From positions 1 through 28,444 of the forward strand of contig CAYTZD010000011.1 in assembly GCA_964442345.1 (NCBI GenBank): 28,444 bases of DNA, given 5' to 3'. Position numbers and translations under genes: made by a program. This document shows positions 7,423 through 16,480 of the stretch, one piece after another (within the stretch, counting starts at the first letter, position 1; the number at the start of each line of letters is the position of its first letter). The notes beneath the pieces were generated by a model. That model was not told the DNA's origin and ran no database searches. It saw nothing but the letters and a program-made list of their open reading frames with translations. This stretch comes from Hippea sp964442345 (lineage in GTDB: Bacteria > Campylobacterota_A > Desulfurellia > Desulfurellales > Hippeaceae).

Positions 7423-9102
7423 TTATCCTCCAAGTAATAACCAAATCATTCCTATTGTAACAGATATGGCTGTAGCAGGGGCACCAACTTTAAAAAATTC
7501 CTTAAATGTTATAGGATAACCCGCTCTTTCTGATATTCCAGCCGTTACGACATTGGCACTTGCTCCAATCAATGTACCGTTTCCACCAAGACATGCACCA
7601 AGCGCCAAAGCCCACCATAAGGTATTGCCTGCATCTGGTATAGTCTCTGTTAGATATGCAACAACTGGCAACATTGTCGCAGTAAATGGTATATTATCAA
7701 CTATAGCAGACGCTATAGCGCTAACCCAAATAATCAAAATTATAGCTACAGTTAAGCTATTGCCAGCCAAATTCTTAACCCATGTTGCTACCATCATTAT
7801 AACACCTGTTTGCACACTTGCTTCAACGATAATAAATAGCATCATAAAAAACACCAGCGTAGTCCATTCAACTTCATACTCCATCATCTCAACTATATCA
7901 ACTCCACTAAAGACTAAAAGCAAAGATGCGCCTATCATGGCAGCAATTGAAGGTTCCATGTGCAGAAATCCATGTGTTATAAACAGTGCTATAACAAGAC
8001 CCAAAACAAATAAACAATATGTAAGCAGTCTTTTGTCGGTTATTTTATACTCGTCTCTTAACTTATTTAGTAACTCTTCAACATTTTCTATTTTTCCCTT
8101 TTTATACTCTTTTCCATAGAAAAACTTCATCACAAAAACATTTACTATTAAGATTAAAAATATGACATCTCCGAGATTCAATAAAAACTGGTTAAATGTT
8201 AAATGGGCAAAAGAACCTATCATAATGTTTGGTGGATCGCCTATCAATGTTGCCGTTCCACCCATATTTGATGCTATAACTTCTGGTATAAGTAAGCTTA
8301 ACGGATTTATGTTTAACATTAACGCTATCTCTATGGAAACAGGTGCTATTAAAAGCATTGTCGTAACATTATCCAAGAATGCACTAACAACAGCTGTTGT
8401 AAACATAAGTATTACAGATAGTTTAAACACATTTCCTTTACTCATCTCATAGGATTTGTATGCAAGCCATTGAAACACACCTGTTTTTTTCATAACGCCA
8501 ACAATTATCATCATACTCATCAAAAGCAGTATAACATTGAAGTCTATAGCTTTTACAGCCTCTTCAAATGAGAGAACAAAAAAGTTTTCGTCAAATGTTC
8601 CAAGTGTATAAGAGATAAACAGTAAGATACTTGCTCCAAGCAACGCTGCAACGGTTCTGTGCACAACTTCTAAGGATATAAGCGCAAATGTCATTATTAA
8701 AACTGCCAAAGCTATCCAGAATGCAGGCGTTATCTCTCTTGGTATCTCTTCGTTTACCGACGATATGTATATAACACTACCGTCAGGCAGTTTTGATTTT
8801 AATATATTCTCTATGGGTTTCTTGATGGTCTTGTATGTTGTTTTCTTTAGTTCTATGTAAACATCGTTTGGGTTTATGTTATCCTTTATCTTTGCTTCTA
8901 AAAAGTAGGTTCCCTTGTTGGTTGTCTGTGTTGTTGCTATAACTTTATCATTATAAATAATCGATATCTCGACATCTTCAACGGGAGACCTATGTTCGTT
9001 TAAAACAACACCACCAACCCTTAAAGTTGCAGAGTAAGCTTGAGAAAATTGTATAAAAAAAATAAGAAACAAGGCAAAAATTAAAAAACTTTTCTTTCTC
9101 AT
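7423..9102 (-). CDS. ArsB/NhaD-type ion transporter with N-terminal extracytoplasmic domain
   Basis: A 559-residue membrane protein. Residues 1-24 are a signal peptide (KSFLIFALFLIFFIQF, ending near AYSA). Residues about 25-125 form a soluble domain beginning LRVGGVVLNEHRSPVEDVEI, resembling the carboxypeptidase-regulatory-like beta-sandwich. From about 127 on there are many hydrophobic helices with the two inverted signatures of the ArsB/NhaD/P-protein superfamily: FLDNVTTMLL with SNMGGTATLIGDPPN, and IVDNIPFTATML with CLGGNGTLIGASAN. The family includes Na+/H+ antiporters (NhaD), arsenite exporters (ArsB) and anion carriers; the substrate cannot be assigned from sequence. It starts 1 base after parB and is followed by the UspA gene. 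There are no arsenic-resistance neighbours, so a Na+/H+ role is slightly favoured as inference. Confidence 0.85.
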   Translation of the reverse strand: MRKKSFLIFALFLIFFIQFSQAYSATLRVGGVVLNEHRSPVEDVEISIIYNDKVIATTQTTNKGTYFLEAKIKDNINPNDVYIELKKTTYKTIKKPIENILKSKLPDGSVIYISSVNEEIPREITPAFWIALAVLIMTFALISLEVVHRTVAALLGASILLFISYTLGTFDENFFVLSFEEAVKAIDFNVILLLMSMMIIVGVMKKTGVFQWLAYKSYEMSKGNVFKLSVILMFTTAVVSAFLDNVTTMLLIAPVSIEIALMLNINPLSLLIPEVIASNMGGTATLIGDPPNIMIGSFAHLTFNQFLLNLGDVIFLILIVNVFVMKFFYGKEYKKGKIENVEELLNKLRDEYKITDKRLLTYCLFVLGLVIALFITHGFLHMEPSIAAMIGASLLLVFSGVDIVEMMEYEVEWTTLVFFMMLFIIVEASVQTGVIMMVATWVKNLAGNSLTVAIILIIWVSAIASAIVDNIPFTATMLPVVAYLTETIPDAGNTLWWALALGACLGGNGTLIGASANVVTAGISERAGYPITFKEFFKVGAPATAISVTIGMIWLLLGG

Positions 9103-9103
9103 C

Positions 9104-9910
9104 TTACATTCTCCCTATAAACTCGTTTAACTTTTCTATGTTATCAAACTTTATTTCAAGAGAGTATCTATTGTTTTTAACTTTTATTCTTACCGGAACG
9201 CTTAATGTGCTTTTTAGTTTCTCTTCTAACTCTTTAAGCTGTTCTATCTGTTGATTTTGATAGACTTCCCTTTCTGCTTCTCTTACCGTTAATTTTTTAT
9301 CCTTTATCTTTTTTGCAAGTTCTTTCTGGGATTTTTCATCTTTTAGTGCAAGTATCGCCCTTGCATGACCCTGACTTATTTCGCCTTTTTTTAGCATCTG
9401 TATAATCTCATCGGGAAGTTTAAGCAATCTTAGACTGTTTGCTATTGTAGCTCTGTCTTTTCCAACCCTTTTTGCAACTTCTTCTTGAGTATATCCAAAA
9501 TTATCTATCAGCCGCTTGTATGCTAAAGCTTCTTCTATCGGATTTAGGTCTTTTCTTTGTATGTTCTCTATTAAAGCTATCTCTGCTGCTTCTTTGTCTG
9601 TAAAGTTCTTAACGATTGCAGGTATCGATGTGAGATGTGCCCTTTTTGCGGCAAGAAACCTTCTTTCACCTGCAACAATCTGATACCTATCTTCTTTCTC
9701 TCTTACAATAATTGGTTGTATAATACCCTTTTCCTTTATTGATTCTGCCAATTCTTCAATGGATTTCTCATCAAAGGTCTCTCTTGGCTGATATGGATTC
9801 TTCTCTATTAAGTCTATAGCTATGTTTATTACTCTATCTTCGTTTTCTATATTTTCTATCTCGCCAAATATAGCTTCAAGTCCCTTGCCAAGTCCACCTT
9901 TCTTAGGCAT
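9104..9910 (-). CDS. parB: Chromosome-partitioning protein ParB (Spo0J)
   Basis: A 268-residue ParB. An N-terminal stretch (GGLGKGLEAIFG) resembles the ParA-stimulating peptide. The CTP-binding domain has NPYQPRE (about 38-44), GERRFLAAK (81-89) and ENIQRKDLNP (115-124). A helix-turn-helix covers about residues 140-162 (YTQEEVAKRVGKDRATIANS), and a C-terminal dimerisation region follows. ParB loads on parS DNA and, with ParA, segregates the replicated origin. The gene overlaps parA by 8 bases. No canonical parS palindrome was seen in the window. Confidence 0.95.
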   Translation of the reverse strand: MPKKGGLGKGLEAIFGEIENIENEDRVINIAIDLIEKNPYQPRETFDEKSIEELAESIKEKGIIQPIIVREKEDRYQIVAGERRFLAAKRAHLTSIPAIVKNFTDKEAAEIALIENIQRKDLNPIEEALAYKRLIDNFGYTQEEVAKRVGKDRATIANSLRLLKLPDEIIQMLKKGEISQGHARAILALKDEKSQKELAKKIKDKKLTVREAEREVYQNQQIEQLKELEEKLKSTLSVPVRIKVKNNRYSLEIKFDNIEKLNEFIGRM

Positions 9911-10655
9911 ATTTTAAAACCTCTTTAGCTAAGGATAGATAGCTTTGACTACCAGGGCATTTTATATCGTATGTTATTGCGCTTTTTCCAAAACTCGGCG
10001 CTTCTGATAATCTTACATTTCTCGGGATAAGTGTTTTGAATATCTGCTTTGGGAAATGTCTTTTAAGTTCCATCTCAACCTGTTTTGATAAATTGTTGCG
10101 TTTGTCGTGCATAGTTAGAAGGATGCCTTCAAGCTTTAGCGATGGATTAAATGTGCGTTTTATAAGGTTAATGGTGTGAAGCAGCTGCGCTAAACCTTCC
10201 ATAGCAAAATACTCACACTGCACAGGCACAAGCACAGAATCAGACGCAACCAGTGCATTTATCGTTAAAAAACCCAACGATGGCGGACAATCGATTAATA
10301 CATAATCAAATTTGCCGTTTAGCTGGGTTTTTATTAGTCTTCTTAAGATTCTCTCTTTATCTTTGACATCTTTTAATTCAACTTCTGCACCGATTAAGGA
10401 CATATTCGATGGCACAATAAACAGATTCTCCATCTCGGTTGGCAAGATTAAAGAATTGAGTGTTCTTTTGCCTATTAAAGCATGATATATGCAGATATCC
10501 TTTTCTGCTCCAAGTCCACTTGTTGCGTTTGCCTGTGGGTCTATATCGATAATCAAAACCTTCTTACCAAAAACAGCTAATGAAGCACCAAGATTTATGG
10601 CTGTTGTGGTCTTACCCACACCACCCTTCTGATTGGTTACAGCAATTACCTTCAT
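9903..10655 (-). CDS. parA: Chromosome-partitioning ATPase ParA (Soj)
   Basis: A 250-residue ParA/Soj ATPase with the deviant Walker A motif KGGVGKT at residues 10-16, DIDPQANATSGLG shortly after, and VLIDCPPSLGFLT around residue 120. It moves ParB-bound origins using ATP-dependent binding to nucleoid DNA. I chose the ATG at 10653-10655, which overlaps the murG stop as ATGA and gives the family-typical start MKVIAVTNQKGG. The longer frame to 10691 would add 12 unconserved residues and overlap murG by 40 bases. It is followed directly by parB. Confidence 0.95.
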   Translation of the reverse strand: MKVIAVTNQKGGVGKTTTAINLGASLAVFGKKVLIIDIDPQANATSGLGAEKDICIYHALIGKRTLNSLILPTEMENLFIVPSNMSLIGAEVELKDVKDKERILRRLIKTQLNGKFDYVLIDCPPSLGFLTINALVASDSVLVPVQCEYFAMEGLAQLLHTINLIKRTFNPSLKLEGILLTMHDKRNNLSKQVEMELKRHFPKQIFKTLIPRNVRLSEAPSFGKSAITYDIKCPGSQSYLSLAKEVLKYA

Positions 10656-11689
10656 TTCAGCGTTTCCAGAACTCGAAACATCTTCTCGCAACTATCTTCT
10701 TTACACAACCTTTTAGCATTCTCAGACATCTCTTTAACTTTTTTCGCCGACAAAGATAATATAAAAGAATAGAGCTTTTTTCCACTCAAATCTTCATCTA
10801 ACATTATCTCTGCTGCATCGTTGTCTTTAAAGTATTTTGCATTGTAAAATTGGTGATTATATATCGCATAAGGATAAGGTATAAGCAAGCTTGCTAAACC
10901 AGCGCATGCTATCTCGCTTAATGTACTTGCACCTGCACGGCAGATAATAAAATCTATTGATGCGTAGAAAGATTCCATGTCATCGATAAATCTAAACACC
11001 TGCCACGATTTTTTATTCTCTCTATAGGCCTTTTTAACCCTTTCAAAATCATCTTTGCCTGTCTGATGTATCACATCTATGTTTAGTTCGTATTTTGAAA
11101 GTTCAACCATAGCGTTGTTGATACTTCTTGCCCCTCTGCTGCCACCAATCACACCGATGGTTATTCTATCTTTTGTTTTCCTTTTTATATTCTTAAACTT
11201 TATTCTTGTTGGATTTCCAACCGTAATTGCGTTTTTTAAATATTGTGCCGTTATAGGAAAATTTACAAAGGTTATATCAACAAGCCTACTTAATATCTTG
11301 TTTGTTTTACCTGGTATTGAGTTTTGCTCAAGTATTGCCGTCTTTTTTCTCAAAATCACTGCAGACAACATAACAGGCAGGCTTACATAACCACCAAATC
11401 CAACGCAAAAGATCGGGTCAATCCTTTTTATAAGTCTATACGAAGAAAAAAAAGCCTTAGATGTAAATATTGCTCCTTTTAGCTTCTCTTTAATACTTTT
11501 ACCTGCTATACCCTTTGAAGAGAGAAGATAATACTCAAATGGATATTTTTTTAAGACTTCCTTTTCTATACCGTATTGCGAACCGATGATTACAGGTTTA
11601 AAACCCTTCTCTTTTAAATATTCTGCAAATGCCAAAGCTGCAAATAGATGACCGCCGGTTCCACCACCTGTTAATATGACCTTATCCAT
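10652..11689 (-). CDS. murG: MurG, UDP-GlcNAc transferase of peptidoglycan synthesis
   Basis: A 345-residue GT-B glycosyltransferase. It transfers GlcNAc to undecaprenyl-PP-MurNAc-pentapeptide (lipid I to lipid II) on the inner face of the cytoplasmic membrane. Motifs: the N-terminal glycine loop GGGTGGH (8-14), GFGGYVSLP near residue 97, EQNSIPGKTNK near 130, GGSRGARSIN in the linker region, RAGASTLSE and YPYAIYNHQFYNA in the C-terminal UDP-GlcNAc domain. Length is slightly under the usual 350-360. It overlaps recN by 8 bases and parA by 4. It is here without other mur/fts genes, so it is not in a division-cell-wall cluster. Confidence 0.95.
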   Translation of the reverse strand: MDKVILTGGGTGGHLFAALAFAEYLKEKGFKPVIIGSQYGIEKEVLKKYPFEYYLLSSKGIAGKSIKEKLKGAIFTSKAFFSSYRLIKRIDPIFCVGFGGYVSLPVMLSAVILRKKTAILEQNSIPGKTNKILSRLVDITFVNFPITAQYLKNAITVGNPTRIKFKNIKRKTKDRITIGVIGGSRGARSINNAMVELSKYELNIDVIHQTGKDDFERVKKAYRENKKSWQVFRFIDDMESFYASIDFIICRAGASTLSEIACAGLASLLIPYPYAIYNHQFYNAKYFKDNDAAEIMLDEDLSGKKLYSFILSLSAKKVKEMSENAKRLCKEDSCEKMFRVLETLK

Positions 11690-13211
11690 TTACGATACTC
11701 TTTGTTTTATTGTTCTCAAAAACCTTTTCGACAGTATATGTTTTTCCTGCAAGTTCTTTTACCTTAGTGTTGTGTGTTATAAGGATTATCTGAGAATTCT
11801 TCGAATAATCCCTTAAACTTTCGGCAACAGCATCCAAAACGGTATTGCTTAGGCCTGTCTCTATCTCATCAAAGAAAACCGTCTCGCTTGTGTTAGTAAT
11901 AGAAGAGATAGCCTTCTTCAAAGCAAGTATAAAACGGGATTTCTCACCACCGGATGCCACCTTTTCAAGTGGTTGTGCTTCTAAATCAGGATTTGCTGTA
12001 AATTCAATCACAATTCTATCTCTGCCTGTTGAATCAATACCTTTGGCTTCTATCTTCACATTTACTATACTTCTTTCAAGTTTGAGTTTTTTTAGTTCTT
12101 CCCTTATTTTTTCTTCAATCAGCTGTGCAGCTTTGATTCTTTTGCTTGTTAGTTTCTCTGCTTCTTTTTTTAATCTATCAGACAGCCTGCTTATTTTATC
12201 TTCTACTACGCTTAACTTATCTTCCAGTTCTGACTTCTTTTTAAGAAGTCTCTTTAGATTATCCCTTTTTTCTATTATCTGATTTATATCTAAACCAAAC
12301 TGTCTTTGCAGTTTTTCAAGCTCAAATAACCTTTTGTTTATTCTATCTATCTCTTCCTGTTCAAATGTTTTGTTTAGTATCTCGTAAAACTCATCTTTTG
12401 TAAGGCTTATCTTTTCCAATGCTTCGCTTATAAGATTTAAACTTTCAAGCTTTATTCCCTTATCGTTTAGCTTTTCAAGTCTTGCCAAAAGCAATCCCAA
12501 GCTTGATTCAATACTATTTTCACCTTCAAACAGTATAGATATAGCAAACGACGCTGTCTCTTTTGATAAAGCGTTTGTTTTTACTTGCTTTGACAAATCA
12601 AGCAGATTCTCGTATTCGTCTTTTTGTGGATTTACCTTCTCTATTGCTTCAAGCAGTATGTCTGGATGCTCTTGGTTGATTCTGTTAATCTCATCTTGTA
12701 TAGCTTCTTTTTCTTTTTTTAAGGCTTCAAACTCTTTATAACTATTCTTGAAATCATCTAAAACACTTCTATCTACCAATCTATCTATTATCTCAAGAAG
12801 TGTTTTATTTGAAAATAGCTCAAACCTGTAATCCTGTGATACCAGATCTATCAATATGTTTTTTATCTGCAGCAATACCCTTTGACTTATCGGCTCATGA
12901 TTGATGTATGATTTTGCTTTACCCTTTTTTATGATCTTGGTTATTATTATCTCATCGTCTGTTATACCAAATTCTTCAAGCTTGCTTTTCTGCTTTTTGT
13001 TTAACTCAAATAAAAGACTAATCTTTGAAACATCAGAGAATTTACCCACAAAGCTTGTGTCTGTCTTTTGAGAGAATAGACTCTCTACGGTTTTTAAGAT
13101 TAACGATTTTCCACTTCCAGATTCACCTACAATGGCCGTTATCTTTTCGTGTGGTTCAATTATTGCCTTTTCTATGGTCAAAAAGTTTTCTATCTCTATT
13201 TTTTTTAACAC
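11682..13211 (-). CDS. recN: DNA repair ATPase RecN
   Basis: A 509-residue SMC-like protein: an N-terminal ATPase half with Walker A GESGSGKS (29-36), a long coiled coil (about 155-370), and a C-terminal half with the ABC signature VASGGEKSRF and Walker B TVFFDEIETGLS. RecN acts in double-strand break repair, holding DNA ends together. It is shorter than the roughly 550 residues of E. coli RecN, as I expect for this group; the coiled coil is the shortened part. The start is GTG overlapping the end of nadK by 7 bases. The motif order and lone ABC halves exclude SMC and SbcC. Confidence 0.9.
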   Translation of the reverse strand: MLKKIEIENFLTIEKAIIEPHEKITAIVGESGSGKSLILKTVESLFSQKTDTSFVGKFSDVSKISLLFELNKKQKSKLEEFGITDDEIIITKIIKKGKAKSYINHEPISQRVLLQIKNILIDLVSQDYRFELFSNKTLLEIIDRLVDRSVLDDFKNSYKEFEALKKEKEAIQDEINRINQEHPDILLEAIEKVNPQKDEYENLLDLSKQVKTNALSKETASFAISILFEGENSIESSLGLLLARLEKLNDKGIKLESLNLISEALEKISLTKDEFYEILNKTFEQEEIDRINKRLFELEKLQRQFGLDINQIIEKRDNLKRLLKKKSELEDKLSVVEDKISRLSDRLKKEAEKLTSKRIKAAQLIEEKIREELKKLKLERSIVNVKIEAKGIDSTGRDRIVIEFTANPDLEAQPLEKVASGGEKSRFILALKKAISSITNTSETVFFDEIETGLSNTVLDAVAESLRDYSKNSQIILITHNTKVKELAGKTYTVEKVFENNKTKSIVNG

Positions 13212-14101
13212 TTCAGGCTTCTTACTTTTCTCTCTTCCCAGTTCAGCTTCGTTCTTAAGACATCAAAATAGTTTTTATCCCTAAGCGTTAATATCTTTAT
13301 CTTTCTTGTTGACTTTTCTATGTTTATTCTGTGCTGTGGTGATATCTTATATCCTATCTGACCATCAAGTGTTGCAATTACATCTTCTATCTCTTCATCA
13401 ATAGAAACTATTAGCTTTGAGTTATCTGGAACCACAAGCGGTCTATTGGACAGTGTATGCGGACAAATAGGTGTTATTACTATACAATCCATTGTCGGAT
13501 AAACTATCGGTCCACCTGCTGCAAGGTTATATGCCGTCGAACCAGATGGTGTCGATATAATTAAACCGTCTGCATGATACACAGCGACATGGTAATCTTT
13601 CCCGTCTATTACGGCATTGACCCTTATTGGCACTATTCTTGCCAATGCGCCTTTACTTACAACTGCATCGTTAAAAACAGTCTTTTTGCATATCACATCT
13701 TTGCCGTTTGTTATCTCAACATCAAGCATCATTCTCTCTTCTGTTTGATAATTCTTCTTTACAAAAATCTCGTCTAACACTTCATATATCCTTGAAAGTG
13801 GCACTTCCGTTAAAAAGCCCATTCTACCTAAGTTAACACCCAATATCGGCGTCTCTTTCTTTGATTCGTTTACGCTTCTTGCAGCAGATATGAATGTCCC
13901 ATCACCACCAAGCACAATAATCAGATCAACAAACGATGCCAGCTTATCCCTTTCTATTCCCACCTTACCTATGGAATTTGCCGCTTCTTTTCCTAAGATA
14001 ACTTCTATATTTAGCTTTGAGAAATACTCCAAAAGCTCGTTTATAATTATGTTAATATTTTCAACCTTTGTCTTTGCTATTATACCTACTTTTTTAAACA
14101 T
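13205..14101 (-). CDS. nadK: NAD kinase
   Basis: A 298-residue NAD kinase, making NADP from NAD and ATP (or polyphosphate) in the cytoplasm. The nucleotide-binding motif GGDGT is at residues 65-69, followed by NLGRMGFLTE, and the C-terminal NAD-binding domain has PSGSTAYNLAAGGPIV and ITPICPHTLSNRP. The ATG directly follows the livF stop with no spacer, and GGAGG sits at the end of livF as its ribosome-binding site. The 3' end overlaps recN by 7 bases. nadK-recN adjacency is common in bacteria. Confidence 0.95.
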   Translation of the reverse strand: MFKKVGIIAKTKVENINIIINELLEYFSKLNIEVILGKEAANSIGKVGIERDKLASFVDLIIVLGGDGTFISAARSVNESKKETPILGVNLGRMGFLTEVPLSRIYEVLDEIFVKKNYQTEERMMLDVEITNGKDVICKKTVFNDAVVSKGALARIVPIRVNAVIDGKDYHVAVYHADGLIISTPSGSTAYNLAAGGPIVYPTMDCIVITPICPHTLSNRPLVVPDNSKLIVSIDEEIEDVIATLDGQIGYKISPQHRINIEKSTRKIKILTLRDKNYFDVLRTKLNWEERKVRSLKC

Positions 14102-14815
14102 CTATCCTCCAAAGTAAGCCTGTTTTAGCCTTAAACTATCTCTAAAATCTTCTGCTTTTCCCTTATCTGTTATTCTGCCGTTTTTTAGTATATATACTTC
14201 GTCTGCAGCATCAATAGTTTTATTTACATTTTGCTCGACTATTAAGATAGAAAGTCCATTTCTTTTAATGAGAGATATTATCTCAAATACGGTTTTTACA
14301 AGCTTAGGAGACAGACCCGCTGTTGGTTCGTCAAGTATAATAAGTTCTGGTTCTCTAAGTAAAGCTTGAGCCAAAGATAACATCTGCTGTTCTCCACCGC
14401 TTAGCAGTCCAGCCTTATGCTTTATCTTGGATTCTATATTTGGGAAATGTTCAAATAACGCTTCAAGTCTATTGTTAAAATAGGTAATACCTTTGCTTTT
14501 TATCTGATTATAGCCTGCTACCATAAGATTATCCATGACACTTAACTCTTTTATTACAGTCCTTTTGTCTGGCAGATAGGATATGCCCAAGTTTGCTATG
14601 TTATGGGTTTTTAGATTTGTTATATCTACATCCTTAAAAAATACTTTTCCCCTTGTTTTTTTTACCCTGTTCATAATCGCATTAAGAAGTGTTGTCTTTC
14701 CTGCTCCATTTGAACCTATTACACCTACAACTTCATTCTCTTTTAATTCTAAACTAACATCCTTTAAAGCTATGGCTTCGCCATATTTTACGACTAAATT
14801 TTCTACTTTTAACAT
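14102..14815 (-). CDS. livF: Branched-chain amino acid ABC transporter ATPase LivF
   Basis: A 237-residue ABC ATPase of the LivF type. Walker A GSNGAGKT lies at residues 34-41, the signature LSGGEQQML follows, and Walker B is IILDEPTAGLSP. The C-terminal ending KQAYFGG matches the E/Q-AYLGG end typical of LivF. It pairs with LivG to power import through LivHM at the inner membrane. The gene starts right at the end of livG and runs into nadK without a gap, so the transport genes and the nadK-recN-murG genes share a transcript. Confidence 0.93.
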   Translation of the reverse strand: MLKVENLVVKYGEAIALKDVSLELKENEVVGVIGSNGAGKTTLLNAIMNRVKKTRGKVFFKDVDITNLKTHNIANLGISYLPDKRTVIKELSVMDNLMVAGYNQIKSKGITYFNNRLEALFEHFPNIESKIKHKAGLLSGGEQQMLSLAQALLREPELIILDEPTAGLSPKLVKTVFEIISLIKRNGLSILIVEQNVNKTIDAADEVYILKNGRITDKGKAEDFRDSLRLKQAYFGG

Positions 14816-15574
14816 CTAATCACCAAGATACGCCTTCAATACCTTCTCGTCGTTTAAAACTTCTGCAGGCAAGCCTTCAGCTATCTTCTTGCCACTATCC
14901 ATTACCACTATCGAATGCGAACAGTTCGAGACAAATTCTATATCGTGTTCTATAAGCAAAATAGAGATACCCTTTTCCCAAATCCTGAATATAGCCTTAA
15001 GCAAATTTTCAGTCTCTTTCTCGTTCAAACCTGCAGCAGGCTCATCTAAAAGCAGTAATTTTGGGTTGCTTATCATAGCCCTTGCAAGCTCAACCAATCT
15101 CTTTACGCCAAAAGGGACGGCATCTGGATATTTATAGGCAAACTCCTCTATTTTTAAAAAGTGCAAAACCTTTAAGGCTTCTTTAATTTTCTGCTGTTCT
15201 GTGGGTTTTGAGATTCTAAACATCATCTCAAACAGGCCTGTTTTCTTTTTAAAGTCCAAACCTATCATAACATTTTCCAATACGGTTAGCTCATTTGATA
15301 ACTGTATATTCTGAAATGTGCGTGCTATGCCTAATCTTATAAGCTCATAGGGTTTTCTTGAAAGTATATCCTCATTAAGAAACCTTACACTTCCTTCATC
15401 TGCTTTATACAATCCCGTTATCACATTGAAAAGTGTCGTCTTGCCAGCACCATTTGGGCCTATAAGTGCTTTTATCTGTTTTCTGTTTACCGAAAAGCTA
15501 ACATTATCAACAGCCTTTATGCCACCAAATGACTTACTTATGTTTTTTATCTCTAAGATTGGTGTTTTTTCCAT
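14816..15574 (-). CDS. livG: Branched-chain amino acid ABC transporter ATPase LivG
   Basis: A 252-residue ABC ATPase of the LivG type: Walker A GPNGAGKT (39-46), the long LivG insertion containing GIARTFQNIQLSNELTVLENVMIG, Walker B LLLLDEPAAGLN and a C-terminal VLKAYLGD. The ABC signature segment reads VPFGVKRLVELARAM. The position usually filled by Gln after Gly is Val here; LivG proteins vary at this point, so activity is still expected. The ATG overlaps the 3' end of livM by 22 bases, an unusually long overlap for this window. Confidence 0.92.
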   Translation of the reverse strand: MEKTPILEIKNISKSFGGIKAVDNVSFSVNRKQIKALIGPNGAGKTTLFNVITGLYKADEGSVRFLNEDILSRKPYELIRLGIARTFQNIQLSNELTVLENVMIGLDFKKKTGLFEMMFRISKPTEQQKIKEALKVLHFLKIEEFAYKYPDAVPFGVKRLVELARAMISNPKLLLLDEPAAGLNEKETENLLKAIFRIWEKGISILLIEHDIEFVSNCSHSIVVMDSGKKIAEGLPAEVLNDEKVLKAYLGD

Positions 15575-16479
15575 CTAACTGCACCACCTATGCCCTTAGG
15601 TAGAAACATTACCATAGCAACAAGCAAAAGTCCGTTAACTATAGGCCAAAATTCCTGCAAGCTTATAAGAATATTTGGCAACACCGTAAGTATCACACTT
15701 ACGACCATAGGACCTATTATTGTCCCCATTCCACCAACAAACACCATAACAACATAGTTTGTAGACTGCAAAAGTGTAAACGAAGCCGGTGAGATAAATC
15801 CTAAATAAAACGCAAAAAGGCCACCCGATAAAGATGCCAATGTCGCGCTTATGGTAAATACTATTATCTTCAACAGATGCGTGTTTACGCCAAAGGATAT
15901 AGCGGCAGATTCCTTCTCCTTTATAGTCCTTAAATACCGTCCAAAACTTGAGTTTGACACATTAACAACTACAAATGTTAACAGCGCCACTGTCGTCCAT
16001 ATAAAAAAATAGAACTTCTTATCCGAATCAAATACAAAACTTCCTATGCTTAACATAGGCATACCAGCAAGTCCTTGATGTCCACCCGTTAAAGAAGGAA
16101 AGTTATCTATAAGTATGTGAACAATCTCTCCTATGGCTAATGTTGCCATAGCAAGGTAATGTCCTTTTAACTTCATTGTGGGATAGGCTATTATCCCTGC
16201 TATAGCACTTGTAATCAAAGAAGCTATAAGGATAGAAAACCACGGATTTATATTCAACTTCATCGATAAAAGGCTTGATATGTAAGCACCCATTGCCACA
16301 AAACCTGCATGTCCAAGTGATACCTGACCAGCAAATCCCATAAGCAGGTCAAGTCCCAAAATAACTATAACGGTTAATGCTGATATGGATAGCATATTCA
16401 AAACAAATGGGTTTTTTGCAATAAACCCAATCGCAAACATTATCGCAAAAAATAGTATGTATATAATACCCTTTGGCAT
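15553..16479 (-). CDS. livM: Branched-chain amino acid ABC transporter permease LivM
   Basis: A 308-residue integral membrane permease with about nine hydrophobic segments. The conserved LivM block GFAGQVSLGHAGFVAMGAY lies at about residues 48-66, and YLRTIKEKESAAISFGVN marks the cytoplasmic coupling loop that contacts the ATPases. With LivH it forms the channel for leucine, isoleucine, valine or related compounds (LivHM-family transporters also carry urea or other small amino acids). The ATG comes one base after the livH stop. Confidence 0.92.
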   Translation of the reverse strand: MPKGIIYILFFAIMFAIGFIAKNPFVLNMLSISALTVIVILGLDLLMGFAGQVSLGHAGFVAMGAYISSLLSMKLNINPWFSILIASLITSAIAGIIAYPTMKLKGHYLAMATLAIGEIVHILIDNFPSLTGGHQGLAGMPMLSIGSFVFDSDKKFYFFIWTTVALLTFVVVNVSNSSFGRYLRTIKEKESAAISFGVNTHLLKIIVFTISATLASLSGGLFAFYLGFISPASFTLLQSTNYVVMVFVGGMGTIIGPMVVSVILTVLPNILISLQEFWPIVNGLLLVAMVMFLPKGIGGAVRWKKHQS

Positions 16480-16480
16480 C

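Noticed and set aside
7553..8119. A 188-codon open frame on the plus strand inside the NhaD-type gene
   Set aside because: It is antisense to a clearly coding gene, has no ribosome-binding site and no recognisable domain; its length follows from the repetitive codon composition of a membrane protein.
9104..10655. A parS site near parAB
   Set aside because: I looked for TGTTTCACGTGAAACA-like palindromes in and around parAB and elsewhere in the window and saw none; a degenerate site could still be missed by eye.
15000..15130. LivG as an inactive ATPase because its signature reads FGVKRLVELA
   Set aside because: LivG proteins tolerate changes at the residues after the Gly, and Walker A and B are intact.
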